Source: an uncultured Oscillospiraceae bacterium (GTDB lineage Bacteria; Bacillota; Clostridia; Oscillospirales; Acutalibacteraceae). From it: 37,548 bases of DNA. The stretch is taken from positions 1 to 37,548 of the forward strand of contig CAJKBW010000021.1 of assembly GCA_905198295.1 (NCBI GenBank), read 5' to 3'. Under the pieces are notes generated by a model. That model worked only from the letters and a program-made list of their open reading frames with translations, was not told the DNA's origin and searched no databases. The position numbers and the translations under genes were made by a program. Within the stretch, counting starts at the first letter, position 1. Each line of letters starts with the position of its first letter. Of the stretch, positions 7,498 through 15,839 are shown piece by piece.

Positions 7498-7531
7498 AAA
7501 AGCGGGCGCCCCGGCCGGGACGCCCGCTTTT
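7498..7531 (-). terminator. Intrinsic terminator of the araC-type gene
   Basis: Seventeen-base arms 7498-7514 and 7515-7531. The only irregular pair is a wobble on the minus strand, and the T-run follows on that strand directly after the stop codon. Confidence 0.88.
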
Positions 7532-7532
7532 C

Positions 7533-8339
7533 CTATTTCCTGCTGCCGTCTGCCGACGGCAGGCAGCCCATAAGCGCTTTATACGTCTTGGTAAAATACG
7601 ACGGGTTATGAAAACCGCTGAGCAGCGCGCTTTCCATCACGTTATGCCGCCCGCTCGACAGCAGCGCGCGCGCGTTGCTGCACCGGATATAATTCAGGTA
7701 CCGTCCCGCCGTCTGGCCGGTGACTTCCTTAAAAACATGGCAGAAATAACACTTGCTGAACCCAACCGCACGGCAGATGTCGTCGATGGTGATTTCCTGG
7801 TCAAAGTGCGCGTACATATACTGCATCGCCTGTTTGACCAGCGCCATCTTTTTGTCCTGTCCGCCGGTTTCCGGCAGCGTATCCGGACAGATGCGGGCCA
7901 GCCGCGCCAGCAGCCCGGCGCAGCACGCCCTGACCATCGGCCGGTAATACGGCTGTCTTTTCTCCATCTCCCGGATGATCTGCTCAAAGCAGCTCACCGC
8001 CTGCGTGTCGGCTGTCTTTGGCGGAAGCCGCAGGCCATCCACCGGAATTTCCAGCTCCTCACACAGCCGCTTGTCGATAATCAGGCAGTAATACAGACAG
8101 CGCTCGCTTATCGACTCCAGCGTATGCAGCTGGTTGCTGCCGATCACCGCGATTTCCCCCGGGTTTACCTGAACAATTGTGTTATCCTCCTGCACCGTCG
8201 CCGTCCCGCCGACAAAATACAACAACTCGATATTCTCGTGCCAATGCATATGAAACGTACTGCCCGTGCGCTGCAGCTCGTCCAGGTGGAAAATCACCCG
8301 CAGCCGCTTGTCCTCATATTCGTGGTATTCATACGGCAC
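7533..8339 (-). CDS. AraC family transcriptional regulator
   Basis: A 268-residue regulator with an N-terminal cupin sensor domain (about 1-90; HMHWHENIELLYFVGG is the usual metal- or sugar-pocket strand, with VNPGEIAVIGSNQLHTLE after it) and a C-terminal double helix-turn-helix (about 165-262; TIDDICRAVGFSKCYFCHVF and ESALLSGFHNPSYFTKTYK). Such proteins sense a sugar or its phosphate and activate a nearby catabolic operon. The divergent isomerase/dehydrogenase operon is the likely target. The start is GTG 8339, because GAGGGGAG lies 5-9 bases upstream; ATG 8375 would add 12 residues with no domain and has a badly spaced site. Confidence 0.92.
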   Translation of the reverse strand: MPYEYHEYEDKRLRVIFHLDELQRTGSTFHMHWHENIELLYFVGGTATVQEDNTIVQVNPGEIAVIGSNQLHTLESISERCLYYCLIIDKRLCEELEIPVDGLRLPPKTADTQAVSCFEQIIREMEKRQPYYRPMVRACCAGLLARLARICPDTLPETGGQDKKMALVKQAMQYMYAHFDQEITIDDICRAVGFSKCYFCHVFKEVTGQTAGRYLNYIRCSNARALLSSGRHNVMESALLSGFHNPSYFTKTYKALMGCLPSADGSRK

Positions 8340-8429
8340 CGCCGCTCCCCTCCCGCCCCTGTTTTTCTCCAGCATACCTCTAAAACGGAAAAAAAGCAAT
8401 ATTGTTATAGCGGCGGACAAATCCGTTTC

Positions 8430-8457
8430 TTTACTTCCGGCTGAATCGCCGTATGAT
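8430..8457 (+). promoter_or_regulatory. Probable promoter of the isomerase/dehydrogenase operon
   Basis: TTTACT (8430-8435), a 16-base spacer and TATGAT (8452-8457). The imperfect -35 is compatible with activation by the divergently encoded AraC-type protein. Confidence 0.5.
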
Positions 8458-8503
8458 TAAAGCAAAGGAAACCACTGGAAACAGAAAGGAACGGTGACAA
8501 ATT

Positions 8504-9295
8504 ATGTATGCATTTCCGATCGGGGTAATTGTCGACAGCTTCCGGCTGCCGCTGGCGCAGGCGCTGGCCAAAGCCAAATCTATCGGCGCGTCGGGTATCC
8601 AGGTCTACACGACCGAGGGGGACATGGCACCCGAAAACCTGACCCCCGCGAAGCGGCGGGAGCTGCTGCGGCTGATTCAGGACAACGGGCTGAAGGTATC
8701 TGCGCTGTGCGGCGACTTCGGCCACGGCTTCGGCGATCCCGAAAAAAATCCCGCACTCATCGAGCGCTCCAAGCGGGTGCTGGATCTCGCCGGCGATCTG
8801 GAAACCAACGTCGTCACTACCCATATCGGCACCGTGCCGGACGATCCCGGCGCCGAGCAATACAAGATCATGCAGGACGCCTGCGCACAGCTGAGCCGCT
8901 ACGCCGACGCGCAGCAGGCGCATTTCGCGATGGAAACCGGTCCGGAGCCCGCGACGGTGCTCAAGGGCTTCCTCGACACACTGGGCAGCCGCGGCGTGGC
9001 GGTCAACCTTGATCCGGCCAACCTGGTGATGGTGGCGGGCGATGACCCGGTGCAGGCGGTGTACACCCTGCGCGATTACATCGTGCACACCCACGCCAAA
9101 GACGGTATAAAGCTGAGCAGCACCGACTACCTCGAAACCCCATTGGGTGAGGGCGGCGTGGATTATCCGCGCTATCTGGCCGCGCTCGACGATATCGGCT
9201 ATCGGGGCTTCCTGACCATTGAGCGTGAGGTCGGTGACAACCCGGAAGGCGATATCCGGCTGGCCGCCGATTTCCTGCGGCGGATTTTTAAATGA
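8504..9295 (+). CDS. Sugar phosphate isomerase/epimerase (xylose isomerase-like TIM barrel)
   Basis: A 263-residue AP-endonuclease-2/xylose-isomerase-like TIM-barrel protein. These metal-dependent enzymes epimerise or isomerise keto-sugars and inosose-like compounds. Likely metal ligands are Glu144 (AMETGP), Asp170 (VNLDPAN), His197 (VHTHAKD) and Glu240 (LTIEREVG), the usual Glu-Asp-His-Glu set. No secretion signal is present. The start is ATG 8504 with GAAAGGAACGG upstream. It is the first gene of a three-gene operon with a Gfo/Idh/MocA oxidoreductase and a second barrel of the same fold, a combination typical for polyol, inositol or glycoside-derived keto-sugar use. The exact substrate cannot be inferred. 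Confidence 0.88.
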   Translation: MYAFPIGVIVDSFRLPLAQALAKAKSIGASGIQVYTTEGDMAPENLTPAKRRELLRLIQDNGLKVSALCGDFGHGFGDPEKNPALIERSKRVLDLAGDLETNVVTTHIGTVPDDPGAEQYKIMQDACAQLSRYADAQQAHFAMETGPEPATVLKGFLDTLGSRGVAVNLDPANLVMVAGDDPVQAVYTLRDYIVHTHAKDGIKLSSTDYLETPLGEGGVDYPRYLAALDDIGYRGFLTIEREVGDNPEGDIRLAADFLRRIFK

Positions 9296-9342
9296 GGTGT
9301 GGGAAAGTAAGCTTTCCTTACATATGAAAGGATGATAGTATC

Positions 9343-10395
9343 ATGAAAATCGGCATAATCGGCGTCGGTACCATCGCCGCTTTCCACATCGAGGCCTACC
9401 AGAAAAACCCCAACGTCGAGGTTTACGCCTTCTGCGATATCAATGAAAAACGTCTCAAGGCAATGGGTGAAAAATACGGCGTCACCCGGCTGTACACCGA
9501 TAAAGACGAAATGCTCAAGCTCGAGGAGCTCGACGCGGTGAGCGTATGTACCTGGAACAGCGCCCACGCCCCGTGCTCTATCGCCGCGCTGAAAGCGGGC
9601 AAGCACGTGCTGTGCGAAAAGCCGATGGCAATGAATGCGGACGAAGCGCGCGCGATGAAGCAGGCCGCCGATGAAAGCGGCAAGCTGCTGATGATCGGCT
9701 TCGTGCGCCGCTTCGGTAATGACTGCGCGGTGGTGAAGGATTTCCTCGACAACGACGAATTTGGCGATCTGTATTTCGCCAAAGCCACCTATCTGCGCCG
9801 GCACGGCGCGCCGGGCGGCTGGTTCGGCGATAAATCCCGTTCGGGCGGCGGTCCGCTGATCGACCTCGGCGTACACGTCACCGATCTGGCGCGGTATCTG
9901 GCCGGCAACCCCAAACCGGTTTCGGTCTATGGCGTCACCTTCAACAAGCTGGGCGACCGGCGGGGGATGACCGGCCGGGACGGGTATACTTCCTCCGGCG
10001 CAGGCCGACAGGATATTTTCGATGTGGAGGATCTGGCCGCCGCGCTCATCCGGTTTGACAGCGGGCTGGTGCTGTCGCTCGAGGCCTCCTTCAGCCTCAA
10101 CATCAAGGAGGACGAGGGCACCATCGAGCTGTTCGGCACCAAAGCCGGCGCAAAGCTCAGCCCCGAGCTGGAGATTTTCACCGACCAGAACGGCCACCTG
10201 ATCAATAAGAGCTTTTTTGGTTCCACCGCGCTGGCCTTTGAGAACCTGTTCCAGAACGAAATCGATCATTACGTCGCCTGCGTGCGCGATGGGCTGCCCT
10301 GCCGCTCCCCCGCGCAGGACGGCATCGAAATCATGCGGATTCTCGACGCGGTGTACGAATCGGCGCGCACCGGGCACGAGGTCGTTCTCGGCTGA
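9343..10395 (+). CDS. Gfo/Idh/MocA family NAD(P)-dependent oxidoreductase
   Basis: A 350-residue cytoplasmic dehydrogenase. An N-terminal Rossmann fold opens with GIIGVGTIA (5-12), the family signature CEKPM is at 91-95 (Lys93 catalytic), and the GGGPLIDLGVHVTDL segment at 168-182 places Asp174 and His178 of the active site. The family oxidises or reduces sugar or cyclitol hydroxyls with NAD(P). The start is ATG 9343 after GAAAGGATG (9326-9334). It lies 47 bases after the first isomerase and 19 bases before the second; the small hairpin in the first gap (9302-9317) lacks a T-run. Confidence 0.93.
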   Translation: MKIGIIGVGTIAAFHIEAYQKNPNVEVYAFCDINEKRLKAMGEKYGVTRLYTDKDEMLKLEELDAVSVCTWNSAHAPCSIAALKAGKHVLCEKPMAMNADEARAMKQAADESGKLLMIGFVRRFGNDCAVVKDFLDNDEFGDLYFAKATYLRRHGAPGGWFGDKSRSGGGPLIDLGVHVTDLARYLAGNPKPVSVYGVTFNKLGDRRGMTGRDGYTSSGAGRQDIFDVEDLAAALIRFDSGLVLSLEASFSLNIKEDEGTIELFGTKAGAKLSPELEIFTDQNGHLINKSFFGSTALAFENLFQNEIDHYVACVRDGLPCRSPAQDGIEIMRILDAVYESARTGHEVVLG

Positions 10396-10414
10396 CGAAA
10401 GGCGGGTATATAAA

Positions 10415-11284
10415 ATGAAAATCGGTGTTTCCTCTTACAGCTTCCAACGTCTGATCGGGGCAGGAAGCGAAACCCAGCTTTCGGTCATCCGTCGGGCGGC
10501 GGAGCTTGGCTTTGACGCGATCGAGTTCACCGACCTGCAGCCGCACGACGGCAGCAGCGAGGCGGATTACGCTGCCCAGCTGCACGACGAGGCGGCGCGC
10601 TGCGGCATCGAAATCTCCGCTTACGCGGTATGGGCCGACCTGCTGGGCGGCTGCGACGGCGATCTGGCAGCTGAGACTGCGCGCCTGTGCCGGAAAGTGG
10701 ATGTGGCCGCCATACTCGGCGCTAAAATTCTCCGGCACGACGCCGCCTTCGGCTTCCCCGGCACCCGCGGATACCGTGGGTTTGCCAGCGTGCTGCCGCG
10801 GCTGGCCGAGGGCTGCCGGACAGTGACCGCCTACGCGGCGGAAAAGGGAATCAAAACCGCGGTGGAAAATCACGGCACATTCTGTCAGGACTCCGATCGG
10901 GTGGAGCTGCTGGTGAACACGGTGGCACATGACAACTTTGGGCTGCTGGTAGACATGGGCAATTTCCTGTGCGCGGATGAAAATCCCGCCGCCGCGGTCG
11001 GGCGCACCGCGCCATATGCGGTTCATGTCCACGCGAAGGATTTCCTTCGCAAAACCGCCGAACAGCCGGATCCCGGCGAGGGTTTTATTATCACCCGCGG
11101 CGGCGCGCGCCTGCGCGGTACCGTGCTCGGCCACGGTGTAGTTCCCGTGAAAAGCTGTCTTCTCGCACTGCGGGAAGCAGGCTACGATGGCACCGTTTCG
11201 CTGGAGTTTGAGGGAGCGGAAGAGGTCGATTACGGCCTGCGCGCCGGCCTCGCTTATCTGCGCCGCATGCTCGCTGAACTGTAA
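10415..11284 (+). CDS. Sugar phosphate isomerase/epimerase, second of the operon
   Basis: A 289-residue xylose isomerase-like TIM barrel, distinct from the first. Likely active-site positions are Glu151 (VENHG, with His153), Asp180 (LLVDMGNF), His206 (HVHAKDF) and a Glu in VSLEFEGAEE near the C-terminus. The start is ATG 10415, with CGAAAGGCGGG ending 8 bases before; the frame is open far upstream but that stretch overlaps the dehydrogenase. Two barrels around one dehydrogenase suggest a keto-intermediate made, rearranged and released in sequence. The substrate is unknown. Confidence 0.88.
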   Translation: MKIGVSSYSFQRLIGAGSETQLSVIRRAAELGFDAIEFTDLQPHDGSSEADYAAQLHDEAARCGIEISAYAVWADLLGGCDGDLAAETARLCRKVDVAAILGAKILRHDAAFGFPGTRGYRGFASVLPRLAEGCRTVTAYAAEKGIKTAVENHGTFCQDSDRVELLVNTVAHDNFGLLVDMGNFLCADENPAAAVGRTAPYAVHVHAKDFLRKTAEQPDPGEGFIITRGGARLRGTVLGHGVVPVKSCLLALREAGYDGTVSLEFEGAEEVDYGLRAGLAYLRRMLAEL

Positions 11285-11356
11285 TCCGGAACACTGTCCC
11301 TCCCGGGACGCGTGCTGACAGAAACGAAAAACTTCTTGGGAGATATCACCAGAAAT

Positions 11357-11392
11357 AAAAACGCCGGCAGGGGTTACCTGCCGGCGTTTTTT
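11357..11392. terminator. Bidirectional intrinsic terminator
   Basis: Fifteen-base perfect arms 11357-11371 and 11377-11391 with A-run and T-run at the ends. It ends the sugar operon and also the convergent surface-protein gene. Confidence 0.93.
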
Positions 11393-11402
11393 ATGCGTAT
11401 AT

Positions 11403-12848
11403 TCAGTTTTGCTCACGGCGCTTTTTTCCGTACGCCATAGCCCCCAGCGCTCCGACCCCGATCATAAGCGCCGCCGCGAAAAGCAGACCGCTTTCCACAC
11501 CGGTTGCCGGGTTATTTCCCGTATAATCCGGATCCGTCGCAGAGCATACGGTGCACTTGCCATCCTTAAAGCTGTGTCCCTTGGCCGCAATAACCACCGG
11601 TTTTTCAATCGGCGTTTTTCCCTGGGCGTCGGCAAACATCTCTTTGCAATCCTCACAGACCCAATAGGTTTCCACACCGTCTTCGGTGCAGGTCGCCTCT
11701 TTGCCGGCCGTTTCCTTCATATTCACATGTTTGCATACGACCGTAAGGCTTTCATCCGTATTCGTAATCACCCGGTCGTTAGCGGTGGCTTTTGTAATCA
11801 CGTTCTTCTCCGCGTCGGCAACCTTTCCGTCCGCGCCGTAATAGCCGGGAACCTGCTTATGAATAGTCGCTTTCGTTTGATCCATCTCCAGTTTGACTGT
11901 TCCGGTAGCCTCCGGCTGACCATCACTGCCGAACGAGTCCGCACGGCCGTCGCCCAGAAGAATATCGCCGTTGCCTGCCTGAGTGTTTTCACCCGTATAG
12001 ACAAACGCCGCTTCTTCAACCGTCAGGCTGGTAGTGGCCCCTTTCTGTGCAAGAACACGGATCGGTGCCGCATAGGTGGCCGTATTGTTTGCCGCAGTAC
12101 CCGCTGCTGTGGAACAATCGGTAAATGTCGTCCCGGTTACCGTAACGGTCTGCGTTCCGGCGGATTTATTGTTCAGGTTGATCGGCACCGAGATGCCGGC
12201 AAAGGTGCAATCGCTGATACGAATCGTCCCCTCAGCATTGGAATAGATGCTGGTATTCGCATGGCTTCCGTTTTCCGCGACAAAAGAGCAGCTCTTCAGG
12301 CTGATATTGTTTTTGCCCTTTCCCCCGCTGATATAAACCCGGTTCATGTTCTGACAGTTTTCGAAACTTACGTTGACCGTATTTTCGGTATTGCGCTGAC
12401 CCCAGATAGCAATCCCATTAAGGTCTTTTACCGTAATGGTGATTTCCTTATCCAGAAAAGAGCCGTTGTCCCGATCCTGCTTGCCTGTCAGACGGCTGTA
12501 TTTGTACGTATCGATTTCCAGATCGTGCTCGCCGCCGGTGACCTTTGCTCCGTTTCCATAGATCGTAAGATCATCCGCGACATGCGCATGGGTCATGCTG
12601 CCGACGTCCGCGCCGGGTTTGCAGTACACTTCCGCGGTTTCTGTGGGCGTGGACATATAAACGGCGGTAAGCGCCGCAGCCAGCGTGTCATAGTATTCTC
12701 CCGCGAAGTAAACCGGCTTGGGATCCGTCCATTCGGAAACCCCGTCCGGCAAAACCGCATCGGCGGCCAGCACGCCGGCGGGAAATATCCACACCGATAA
12801 AAGGGCCGCAACCAGTACGCTGAGAAACCGTTTTGTCTTTGTTTTCAT
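11403..12848 (-). CDS. Wall-anchored surface protein with beta-helix-like region and NPATG sorting signal
   Basis: A 481-residue exported protein. A signal peptide (1-29, basic start then hydrophobic core, cleavage near VLA-A) leads into a region of short beta-rich repeats (about 90-330; alternating TITVK, VNVSFENC, ISLKSCSF and IRISDCTF-type strands) typical of right-handed beta-helix proteins. Two Cys-containing modules follow (CKHVN...CTEDG, VCEDCKEMF, GHSFKDGKCTVC), a motif common in clostridial surface proteins. The C-terminus has NPATG, a membrane segment and the tail KKRREQN, a non-canonical sortase signal. It has its own promoter and an AGGAGG site 6 bases before ATG. The ligand or substrate is unknown. 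No sortase gene is in the window. Confidence 0.85.
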   Translation of the reverse strand: MKTKTKRFLSVLVAALLSVWIFPAGVLAADAVLPDGVSEWTDPKPVYFAGEYYDTLAAALTAVYMSTPTETAEVYCKPGADVGSMTHAHVADDLTIYGNGAKVTGGEHDLEIDTYKYSRLTGKQDRDNGSFLDKEITITVKDLNGIAIWGQRNTENTVNVSFENCQNMNRVYISGGKGKNNISLKSCSFVAENGSHANTSIYSNAEGTIRISDCTFAGISVPINLNNKSAGTQTVTVTGTTFTDCSTAAGTAANNTATYAAPIRVLAQKGATTSLTVEEAAFVYTGENTQAGNGDILLGDGRADSFGSDGQPEATGTVKLEMDQTKATIHKQVPGYYGADGKVADAEKNVITKATANDRVITNTDESLTVVCKHVNMKETAGKEATCTEDGVETYWVCEDCKEMFADAQGKTPIEKPVVIAAKGHSFKDGKCTVCSATDPDYTGNNPATGVESGLLFAAALMIGVGALGAMAYGKKRREQN

Positions 12849-12917
12849 AAATATCCTCCTGACCTATCGCGTGTTCCATCAAGATTGCGTCTTCCGGACA
12901 GTGCCGGAAATATTTTT

Positions 12918-12946
12918 ATAATAGCAGTTTTCCCGTGAAAATGCAA
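12918..12946 (-). promoter_or_regulatory. Sigma-A promoter of the surface-protein gene
   Basis: On the minus strand TTGCAT (12946-12941), a 17-base spacer and TATTAT (12923-12918); strong match to consensus. Confidence 0.78.
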
Positions 12947-12949
12947 TAC

Positions 12950-13339
12950 CCTTTTTCGGAAGCATTTTCAATTTATACACCCTTCCGGAACAGCAGAATC
13001 CGTCCGGCTGCGGTGTGACACCGAATATAAAAAAGGCCGTTCTGGGCAGTTTATCGATTGCTGCGCCGAATGACGGTTTAGCACAGAATAGACGTCATCT
13101 CACCCGGAGGTTCACCGGGGTGAGATGCGCAGCTTTTCGCTTCATCGGAATATTTACGCGGCGGTGCGCCTTCTGTGCAGCATCAGTTAAAAAAGGTACA
13201 CGTCGGCCGTTTTGATTTCTGCCCCACATATGCGATAGCTTTTTTCGTGCGTTTTCTGCGTGATTCGCCTATTGTCCACACAAATCCCAAAGCTGTGCTA
13301 ATATGGGGATAACCATCGGATACAGAAAGGAGAATACAC
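12950..13339. other. Intergenic stretch without a convincing gene
   Basis: It contains an imperfect hairpin (13096-13107 with 13115-13127) with no clear T-run, a 13-base palindrome (13011-13023) and an extended -10 promoter motif, TGCTAATAT (13296-13304), 35 bases before the small XRE-like frame. Nothing else is recognisable. Confidence 0.6.
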
Positions 13340-13471
13340 ATGCTCAATCAATCCGGCCAGCGCTATGTAACCGATCTGGAACTGATCGCCTTTGCAAGCG
13401 TGCTGAAGGTATCCATCGCATGGTTGCAGGGAGAAACGCCCGACCCCACGCCGGGAAAACAGGCCATATAA
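13340..13471 (+). pseudogene. Fragment of an XRE-type regulator (C-terminal half of the HTH)
   Basis: A 43-residue frame that reads like the last two helices of a Cro/CI domain (GQRYVTDLELIAFAS then LKVSIAWLQGE). The first three helices, including the recognition helix, are missing, and an in-frame stop (13310-13312) lies upstream, so they cannot be recovered. A good ribosome site (AAAGGAG) sits before the ATG and an extended -10 promoter upstream, so the piece may still be expressed. It is either a decayed regulator or a small protein derived from one. Confidence 0.6.
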
Positions 13472-13706
13472 AAACGGGCGGTGCGGCACGCGCCGCCTAT
13501 CCGGCCGCGATATCTTGTCTCTAAGAGGACAGCGATGTTCCTCTCCCGTGAAACTCGCTTGGGACGGCAAGGCCGTTTCGGAGGGGGCGCGCCGCTTTTT
13601 AGAAAAGACGGCACACGTTCGCCAAACGCGAACGCGAAAACTTTTTGTATATATTCTGTATTTTTGACATTTCGTATTTAAAAAACACAAAGAAATCCTT
13701 GCCCGC
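13472..13706. other. Gap after vanT with hairpins
   Basis: It holds a perfect 7-bp hairpin (13616-13622 with 13628-13634) and an irregular stem around 13546-13585 (CCCGTGAAAC paired with GTTTCGGAG, inner ACGGC/GCCGT). The latter resembles the hairpin part of the repeat at 20812-20840. No intrinsic terminator stands directly after vanT. Confidence 0.5.
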
Positions 13707-15839
13707 TCATTCCCGGTATTTCACCGCGAGCCGGCTGCCCATACGGGAAAGCAGCTCGTTTGTAATCTCTCCCGCGGCGTCCGCCGCCTGTGCCGCCGGC
13801 AGCCCTTCCCCGATCAGGGTCACGATATCCCCCGGCCGCACGTCCGGTATTTCGCTCACATCCACCGTCAGCATATCCATACACACCCGTCCGGCCAGCG
13901 GCGCACACCGACCGTGTATCAGCACATGGCCGCCCTGCACCAGCGTGGAGGGCACCCCATCCGCATACCCGGCCGACACCACCGCCAGCCGCATATCCTG
14001 CGGCGCGGTAAATGCCCGGCCGTAGCCCACGCTTTCCCCGGCGCGCACCGTGCGCACCAGTGTTACCCGCGCCTTCAACGACAGCACCGCGCACAGATCG
14101 GGACGCATCACGGTATGGTCCCCGTATCGGCTCAGGCAGCCGTACAGCGCAATGCCCGCCCGCACGTAATCGCCCCGCAGCTCTGGGTAATTGAGCAGCC
14201 CATAGCTGCTTTGCAGGTGGCGTTTCGGCAATGCGATTCCTTCCTTTTCCAGCTGATCGGTCAGCGCATAAAACGCCCGTACCTGCCGCAATGTAAATTC
14301 GATGTCCTCCTGCACTGGGCTGTCCGCTGCGCACAGGTGAGTATACGCTCCACAAACCTGCAGGTTTTTCAGCCGGCAGGCGGCCAGCACCGCCGCTGTA
14401 TCCCCGGCGGCAAAACCCAGACGGTGCATGCCGGTATCGATCTTCAGCTGCACCCGGATACGCACGCCGGCAGCATCGAGCGCCTGCGCATGGGGCAGGT
14501 CCACCACCGTCTGGATCAATCGCCAGCGGCGGATCAGCCACGCGCGCGCCGCCGGCGTGGCGCCGAGAATCAGGACTTCCCCGCGTATACCGGCCCTGCG
14601 CAGCGCGATGCCCTCCTCCAGCGTGGCCACCGCGAACGCCTGCACCCCCGCGTCTTGCAAACACGCCGCCGTCACCGCCGCGCCGTGGCCGTATGCCTCC
14701 GCCTTGACCACCGCCATCAGTTCACACCCCTCCGGCAGCCGCCTTTGCAGTGTGCGGGCATTATGCACGAGCGCCCCGAGATCCACCTCGAGCCACGCGC
14801 GGTCCTCCGGCCGTATTCCCTGCCGCGGCGGACGGCGGCGCCGCCAGGCCTGCTGTGCGGCCGCAAGCGCGAACGCCGCCCCCATCGACAACGCCGTGAC
14901 CATCAAAAAATGCACAAAGGTGTTGTCCACCAACAGTGCGGTCAGACCGGTGAATTTCGCGGCAAAGCGCACCGCTACGATCACCATCGGGTGCAGGATG
15001 TACACCAGCAGCGCCGCCGTGCGCACCAGCGGCAGCCGCCGCCCGCGCAGGCCGGACAACCAGCTGAACAGGAAAAACAGGCACACCGGCAGCAGCACAT
15101 ACATGCTGTCGTGCCGCGGCATGCCCAGCGAGCGCAGCAGCAGACCCTCCGCGACCATCGCAGCGAGGGCAAGCAGAAAGGCGCAAAAATGGAGAACGCC
15201 GGTGCCGCGCTCCGGCCGCCGGCGGGCAAACCAGCCGCCCATCACAAAAAACAGCGGCGCGAAAAACAGACCGTTGCGGGTATAGTCACACACCTCGAAC
15301 AGCCGGTCATACAGCCACGCGAGCGGCGGCAGACCCTGCGCCAGACCGTAGTAGCTGTCGCCGAGCAGTCCCGCCGCGTACAGCACGAGGGTGACCGGAA
15401 ACGCCAGCCGGAAGCCGCCGCGCCGCAGCAGCCCCCACGCAATCGCCGCGCCGGCCATCGCCGCCGGCAGATACCACAAATGATACACCGTGCCGTCGAT
15501 CAGCACATCCCGCAGCAGTGTCGGCAGCAGCGGCCCGGTCGAAAAATAACCGGTATACACATTCAGCGGTAGATAAAACAGCATCGCAAAACCGTAAATT
15601 TTCGCGGTTTTGCCAAGCAGGCTTTTGAGCCTTTCCCGCTCTCCGCCGCGCCCGGCAAACAGGAAAAATCCGGAGGTCATGAAGAAAAACGGCACTGCAA
15701 TGCGTGCAATCACACCGGTGAGCACGAAATCCGCCGTTTCTCCCCAGAGCAGAAGCGGTGACGTATGGATGGCCACCACCAGCGCCGCCGCGATCAGCCG
15801 GAATCCGTCGATGCCGGTATACCCCTTCTCCCCCGTCAC
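13707..15839 (-). CDS. vanT: VanT: membrane-bound serine racemase (acyltransferase-like domain fused to PLP racemase)
   Basis: A 710-residue fusion. Residues 1-335 are a polytopic membrane domain of the acyltransferase-3 type, opening with GIDGFRLIAAALVVAIHTSP, thought to take up or present L-Ser. Residues about 345-710 form an alanine-racemase-like PLP enzyme: Lys379 in AVVKAEAYGHG binds PLP and Tyr625 in SAGYADG is the second base. Asn694 in ITNELL occupies the position that alanine racemases fill with Tyr (INYE) and that VanT-G studies linked to serine preference; this is a hand alignment. The role is D-Ser supply for the VanG ligase. The start is GTG 15839, with GGGAGG 7 bases upstream and a GTGA overlap with the vanXY stop, showing translational coupling. 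It is the last gene of the cluster. Confidence 0.93.
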   Translation of the reverse strand: MTGEKGYTGIDGFRLIAAALVVAIHTSPLLLWGETADFVLTGVIARIAVPFFFMTSGFFLFAGRGGERERLKSLLGKTAKIYGFAMLFYLPLNVYTGYFSTGPLLPTLLRDVLIDGTVYHLWYLPAAMAGAAIAWGLLRRGGFRLAFPVTLVLYAAGLLGDSYYGLAQGLPPLAWLYDRLFEVCDYTRNGLFFAPLFFVMGGWFARRRPERGTGVLHFCAFLLALAAMVAEGLLLRSLGMPRHDSMYVLLPVCLFFLFSWLSGLRGRRLPLVRTAALLVYILHPMVIVAVRFAAKFTGLTALLVDNTFVHFLMVTALSMGAAFALAAAQQAWRRRRPPRQGIRPEDRAWLEVDLGALVHNARTLQRRLPEGCELMAVVKAEAYGHGAAVTAACLQDAGVQAFAVATLEEGIALRRAGIRGEVLILGATPAARAWLIRRWRLIQTVVDLPHAQALDAAGVRIRVQLKIDTGMHRLGFAAGDTAAVLAACRLKNLQVCGAYTHLCAADSPVQEDIEFTLRQVRAFYALTDQLEKEGIALPKRHLQSSYGLLNYPELRGDYVRAGIALYGCLSRYGDHTVMRPDLCAVLSLKARVTLVRTVRAGESVGYGRAFTAPQDMRLAVVSAGYADGVPSTLVQGGHVLIHGRCAPLAGRVCMDMLTVDVSEIPDVRPGDIVTLIGEGLPAAQAADAAGEITNELLSRMGSRLAVKYRE

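Noticed and set aside
9302..9317. Hairpin between the first isomerase and the dehydrogenase genes as a riboswitch or terminator
   Set aside because: Only six base pairs, no T-run and no conserved aptamer features.
9199..10377. Minus-strand 392-residue frame opposite the Gfo/Idh/MocA gene
   Set aside because: The coding frame opposite has complete family motifs. This frame shows no domain and starts and ends inside other genes.
13914..15572. Plus-strand 552-residue frame over vanT
   Set aside because: His/Arg/Gln-rich composition typical of an antisense shadow. VanT is complete on the other strand.
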